Source: a bacterium
GTDB lineage: Bacteria > Actinomycetota > Thermoleophilia > Solirubrobacterales > Solirubrobacteraceae
Assembly (NCBI GenBank): GCA_021323635.1
Contig: JAJPKQ010000022.1
Span: forward strand, 85,342-149,341
Direction: 5' to 3'
Length of the DNA stretch: 64,000 nucleotides
The position numbers were made by a program, and so were the translations under genes. This document shows, piece after piece, positions 61,235-64,000 of the stretch. Within the stretch, counting starts at the first letter, position 1. Every line of letters begins with the position of its first letter. Under the pieces are notes generated by a model, which was not told the origin of the DNA, did no database searches, and worked only from the letters and a program-made list of their open reading frames with translations.

Positions 61235-62905
61235 ATGACTCTGCCCGAACTGATTCCCGCGAGGATCCTCAACGAGCACGTCTACTGCCGCCGGCTTGCC
61301 TACCTGGAGTGGGTAGACAGCGAGTTTGTGGACAATCGCTTCACGGCGGAGGGAAGCTTCGTGCATCGCAACGTCGATCGGGAGCGCGCAATGCCGCCGC
61401 CTCCGCCTGATGAGCCCGCAGACCCAGGAGCGGAAGGCGCGCCGCGCGAGGCGCTACAAGCCACCGCGATCACCGTGTCCTCCGCTCGACTTGGGCTGAT
61501 CGCCAAAATCGACGTGCTGCGCAGCAAGGACGGCGTCGTCGTCCCGGTCGAGTACAAGCGGGGGCTACCGCGGTCGCCGGAGGCGCCGCTATGGCAGCCC
61601 GAGCTCGTGCAGCTCTGTGCACAGGTGCTGATACTGCGCGACTGCGGATATGAGGTACCCCATGCTGAAGCGTACTTCGCGCAGACGAGGAGCCGCTATC
61701 GAGTGGAGATAACCGAGGAGCTTGTAGCCGCAACATTGGATGCTGTCAAGAGTCTGCGCGCTGATGCCGAAGGCGATCAACCGCCACCGCCGCTCATCGA
61801 CAGCCCCAAGTGCCCGAGCTGCTCGTTGGTGGGCATCTGCCTGCCGGACGAGGTCAACGCACTGACTCGCTGCGCAGGCAAAACGGCAAGCCGGCGACTT
61901 GTGGCAGGTGACCCGGCGTCGTCGCCCCTCTACGCAACTACGCCAGGAAGCCGCTTGAGCAAGCGGGGCGGAAGGCTGGCACTCATGGAGGCCGGGAAGG
62001 AGGTTGCCTCAAGACGGCTGATCGACGTGTCGCATATCGCGGTATTCGGCAACGTGGACGTAAGCAGCGCGCTGCTTCGAGCCTGCTTCGAGGTGGGAAT
62101 TCCCGTCCTCTGGCTCACCGCAGGGGGCTGGTTCAAGGGAGCGGCTATCGGTATGCCATCGCGCAATGTAAGCGTCCGCATGCGTCAACACAGAGCGGCT
62201 GCGCTCGGCAGCCCGCACCTGGCCAGTGCATTCGTCTCGGGCAAGATCCGCAACTGCCGGACGCTGCTTCGGCGGCATCGCGGCAAGCAAGCGCAGAAGG
62301 TGCTCAGCCAGCTGACAAAGCTGGCCAAGGCAGCCGAGGCAGAGCGCTCGCTGGCCTCGCTACTCGGAATCGAGGGCACGGCGGCGCGGCTGTACTTCTC
62401 GGAATTCGGAAGCCTGCTGAAGCGCCCAGTCGGAGAGTTCGTCTTTGAAGAGCGCAATCGCAGGCCGCCGCGTGACCCCGTCAACGCGCTGCTGTCGTTC
62501 TTCTACGCTCTATTGGTTAAGGACGTCACTGCGGCCGCAACCGCAGCAGGGCTCGACCCCTATATCGGCGTCTTCCATCGTCCTGGCTTTGGACGGCCGG
62601 CGCTGGCACTGGATCTAGCCGAGGAGTTTCGGCCGCTGCTCGCTGACTCGACCGTGATGATGGCGATCAACAATGGAGAGATCACCAGAGCGGACTTCAT
62701 CGGGCGAGCGGGCGCCGTGTCGCTGACCGAGAAAGGCCGGCGCAAGGCGATCGCAAGCTATGAGCGTCGGATCGCAAGCGAGCTTGTGCACCCAATATTC
62801 CGCTATAAGACAAGCTATCGGCGGGCACTCGAGATCCAGGCGAGGCTCCTTGCCGCGGCCCTGACTGGCGATGTCCCCGCCTATCGCCCCTTGACAACGC
62901 GATAG
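61235..62905 (+). CDS. cas4-cas1: Cas4-Cas1 fusion protein
   Basis: 556 residues. The Cas4 part (about 1-205) begins 'LIPARILNEHVYCRRLAYLEWVDSEFVDN', has the RecB nuclease Asp and 'VEYKRG' in 'IAKIDVLRSKDGVVVPVEYKRG', and a 'CPSCSLVGIC' cluster near 192 which with an N-terminal Cys would bind Fe-S. The Cas1 part has the catalytic Glu in 'GIEGTAARLYF' near 379, His in 'YIGVFHRPGFGRPALALDLAEEFRP' near 447 and the following Glu/Asp. Fused Cas4-Cas1 is known in I-G systems, selecting PAM-flanked DNA for new spacers. The ATG has a GGAGAGGGAG site. Confidence 0.93.
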   Translation: MTLPELIPARILNEHVYCRRLAYLEWVDSEFVDNRFTAEGSFVHRNVDRERAMPPPPPDEPADPGAEGAPREALQATAITVSSARLGLIAKIDVLRSKDGVVVPVEYKRGLPRSPEAPLWQPELVQLCAQVLILRDCGYEVPHAEAYFAQTRSRYRVEITEELVAATLDAVKSLRADAEGDQPPPPLIDSPKCPSCSLVGICLPDEVNALTRCAGKTASRRLVAGDPASSPLYATTPGSRLSKRGGRLALMEAGKEVASRRLIDVSHIAVFGNVDVSSALLRACFEVGIPVLWLTAGGWFKGAAIGMPSRNVSVRMRQHRAAALGSPHLASAFVSGKIRNCRTLLRRHRGKQAQKVLSQLTKLAKAAEAERSLASLLGIEGTAARLYFSEFGSLLKRPVGEFVFEERNRRPPRDPVNALLSFFYALLVKDVTAAATAAGLDPYIGVFHRPGFGRPALALDLAEEFRPLLADSTVMMAINNGEITRADFIGRAGAVSLTEKGRRKAIASYERRIASELVHPIFRYKTSYRRALEIQARLLAAALTGDVPAYRPLTTR

Positions 62906-62912
62906 ACAGACG

Positions 62913-63209
62913 ATGGCCGACAGGAGGCGCTATCTGCTTGCCTACGACATTCGCCATCCGCGGCGCCTACGGCGAGTGCATCGCGTGGCGAGCGACTTCG
63001 GCGAGGCGCTGCAATACTCGGTATTCGTGTGCGACCTCACTGATGTCGAGCTCGTCGGCCTAAAACAGAGGCTGCTTGAAGAGATCAAGGCGACCGAGGA
63101 CAGCGTCAGCATCTTCGATCTGGGAGCGGCGACCACGCGCGGCGTGAGCTGCATTGAGTTGCTCGGCGTCAGGCGCGATCTGCCGAGCGGCGACGCCGCG
63201 ATCTGGTGA
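62913..63209 (+). CDS. cas2: Cas2 adaptation protein
   Basis: 98 residues. 'RRYLLAYDIRHPRRLRRVHRVASDFGEALQYSVFVCDLTDVE' is the Cas2 ferredoxin-like start, with the metal Asp in 'YDI', and 'DSVSIFDLG' is the second strand. It forms the integrase complex with Cas1. It starts 7 bases after cas4-cas1 and is the last gene before the array. Confidence 0.95.
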   Translation: MADRRRYLLAYDIRHPRRLRRVHRVASDFGEALQYSVFVCDLTDVELVGLKQRLLEEIKATEDSVSIFDLGAATTRGVSCIELLGVRRDLPSGDAAIW

Positions 63210-63391
63210 GCGTGCGAGTGCTGAGGTGCGGTCGAGAGGCCGCTGACCCCTCGAAGCCCCGCAAAGTCTTTGCTGGCGGGAAGATCGGCTAAGATAGAGC
63301 GATGAGATGCGGCGTACAGAGTGGCACAGGGGCGGGAGCCCTCGCATTGCGCTGTGAAACCCCTGGAAAATCGAGCCGTTTTAGGCAAGCT
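63210..63391 (+). promoter_or_regulatory. CRISPR leader
   Basis: The 182 bases between the cas2 stop and the first repeat have no gene and lie where the leader is expected. TAAGAT (63290-63295) with TCTTTG 17 bases upstream would make a weak promoter pointing into the array. A GCAAAG-T-CTTTGC palindrome lies at 63261-63273. The last 40 bases (A/T-rich near CGTTTTAGG) border the first repeat and may carry the adaptation signal. Confidence 0.6.
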
Positions 63392-64000
63392 GTCACCGGA
63401 GACGTAAGTCTCCGGCTCCGTTGAAGCGCTCGACGCTGCGCAGCTTAGCGGTGCGCCCGCAGAGTCACCGGAGACGTAAGTCTCCGGCTCCGTTGAAGCC
63501 GCCAATCGCACGCTATATGTGCCCGTTCGCCTTCGGGGTCACCGGAGACGTAAGTCTCCGGCTCCGTTGAAGCCACCTGCCGCCAGGCGTCCTTGTTCTC
63601 TTGCGAGAGGTCACCGGAGACGTAAGTCTCCGGCTCCGTTGAAGCGTCTGGTGGCTGCTGACGGACCCGTTCGGAGCCGGTCACCGGAGACGTAAGTCTC
63701 CGGCTCCGTTGAAGCGGTCCAGATGTGGACGATCTCGCGGTTGCCGTCGTAGTCACCGGAGACGTAAGTCTCCGGCTCCGTTGAAGCATGTCAATGAGCG
63801 GCGCCGGCATGGCGGACCAAGGTCACCGGAGACGTAAGTCTCCGGCTCCGTTGAAGCCAGGTGGGCGACGTTCAGCGGCACGCGCCGGCGCCGGTCACCG
63901 GAGACGTAAGTCTCCGGCTCCGTTGAAGCGAGGAATGGCTCGCCCGTCTTTCCGCCGGTCCCCTGTCACCGGAGACGTAAGTCTCCGGCTCCGTTGAAGC
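63392..64000 (+). CRISPR. CRISPR array, nine repeats visible, continues past window
   Basis: Nine copies of a 36-base repeat begin at 63392, 63464, 63538, 63610, 63680, 63752, 63822, 63894 and 63965. By eye they are identical. The repeat starts GTCACCGGAGACGTAAGTCT and ends CCGGCTCCGTTGAAGC. Its core CCGGAGAC-GTAA-GTCTCCGG is a perfect 8-bp stem with a four-base loop. The eight spacers are 36, 38, 36, 34, 36, 34, 36 and 35 bases. The last repeat ends on the last base of the window, so more units follow. The 3' end GTTGAAGC and the leader on the left both support rightward transcription. No degenerate terminal repeat is seen. Confidence 0.98.

Noticed and set aside
63445..63997. Open frames running through the CRISPR array
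   Set aside because: They only translate the repeat again and again (QRSRRLTSPVTG and the reverse); the periodic repeats keep the frame open, so they are not genes.

Overview
The window is about 64 kb of very GC-rich bacterial chromosome. Several features point to a high-GC actinobacterium, probably of the Thermoleophilia/Solirubrobacterales type: near-exclusive GC-ending codons, many GTG starts, genes packed with ATGA/GTGA overlaps, a mycobacterial-style fadA2-fabG4-htdX-fadE cluster, and secreted PKD and NlpC/P60-like proteins. The lineage is an inference; there is no rRNA gene here to test it.

Region 1 (1-9.6 kb) is the replication-origin neighbourhood. dnaA, dnaN and a DciA/DUF721 gene run leftward. 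rpmH, rnpA, yidD, yidC, jag, rsmG, parA and parB run rightward and end in a tRNA-Ile(GAT) that overlaps the parB stop codon. A parS-like half-palindrome sits between jag and rsmG. recF and gyrB/gyrA are not beside dnaN; a HIT-family gene and the end of a GGDEF gene lie there instead.

Region 2 (9.7-25.8 kb) is mixed housekeeping and envelope: membrane proteins, a UbiE-like methyltransferase beside a UbiA-like membrane protein, a large PKD-domain secreted protein, a secreted His-rich protein, an NlpC/P60-like protein, GtrA, a bifunctional nuclease, Ddl with an aminotransferase, a phosphodiesterase, a YmdB-like phosphoesterase, an AI-2E transporter, and an 800-residue protein with two complete membrane+GGDEF units.

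Region 3 (26.0-32.9 kb) is a fatty-acid operon: TetR regulator, thiolase, FabG4-like reductase, MaoC dehydratase and two acyl-CoA dehydrogenases, chained by stop/start overlaps or very short gaps. Its content matches the Mycobacterium Rv0241c-Rv0244c group.

Region 4 (33-53.8 kb) is stress, transport and signalling: a MarR/ring-cleaving dioxygenase pair, an Rv1264-like adenylate cyclase, two cupins flanking a DHA2 MFS transporter, an isochorismatase-fold protein divergent from a dienelactone hydrolase-MFS operon across a palindromic operator, a flippase-like protein, a GT-C-like membrane protein, an MMPL transporter, a second tandem-GGDEF protein, an alpha/beta hydrolase and a methyltransferase.

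Region 5 (53.8-64 kb) is a complete type I-G (formerly I-U) CRISPR-Cas locus: cas3 (helicase then HD), csx17, csb1/cas7, csb2 (cas5-cas6), a cas4-cas1 fusion and cas2. A leader and an array of at least nine identical 36-bp repeats follow, and the array continues past the right edge. It is a known subtype, not a new one. The less explained parts are the 418-bp region upstream of cas3, the paired tandem diguanylate cyclases, the parS-like site and the palindromic operator at 39.77 kb.
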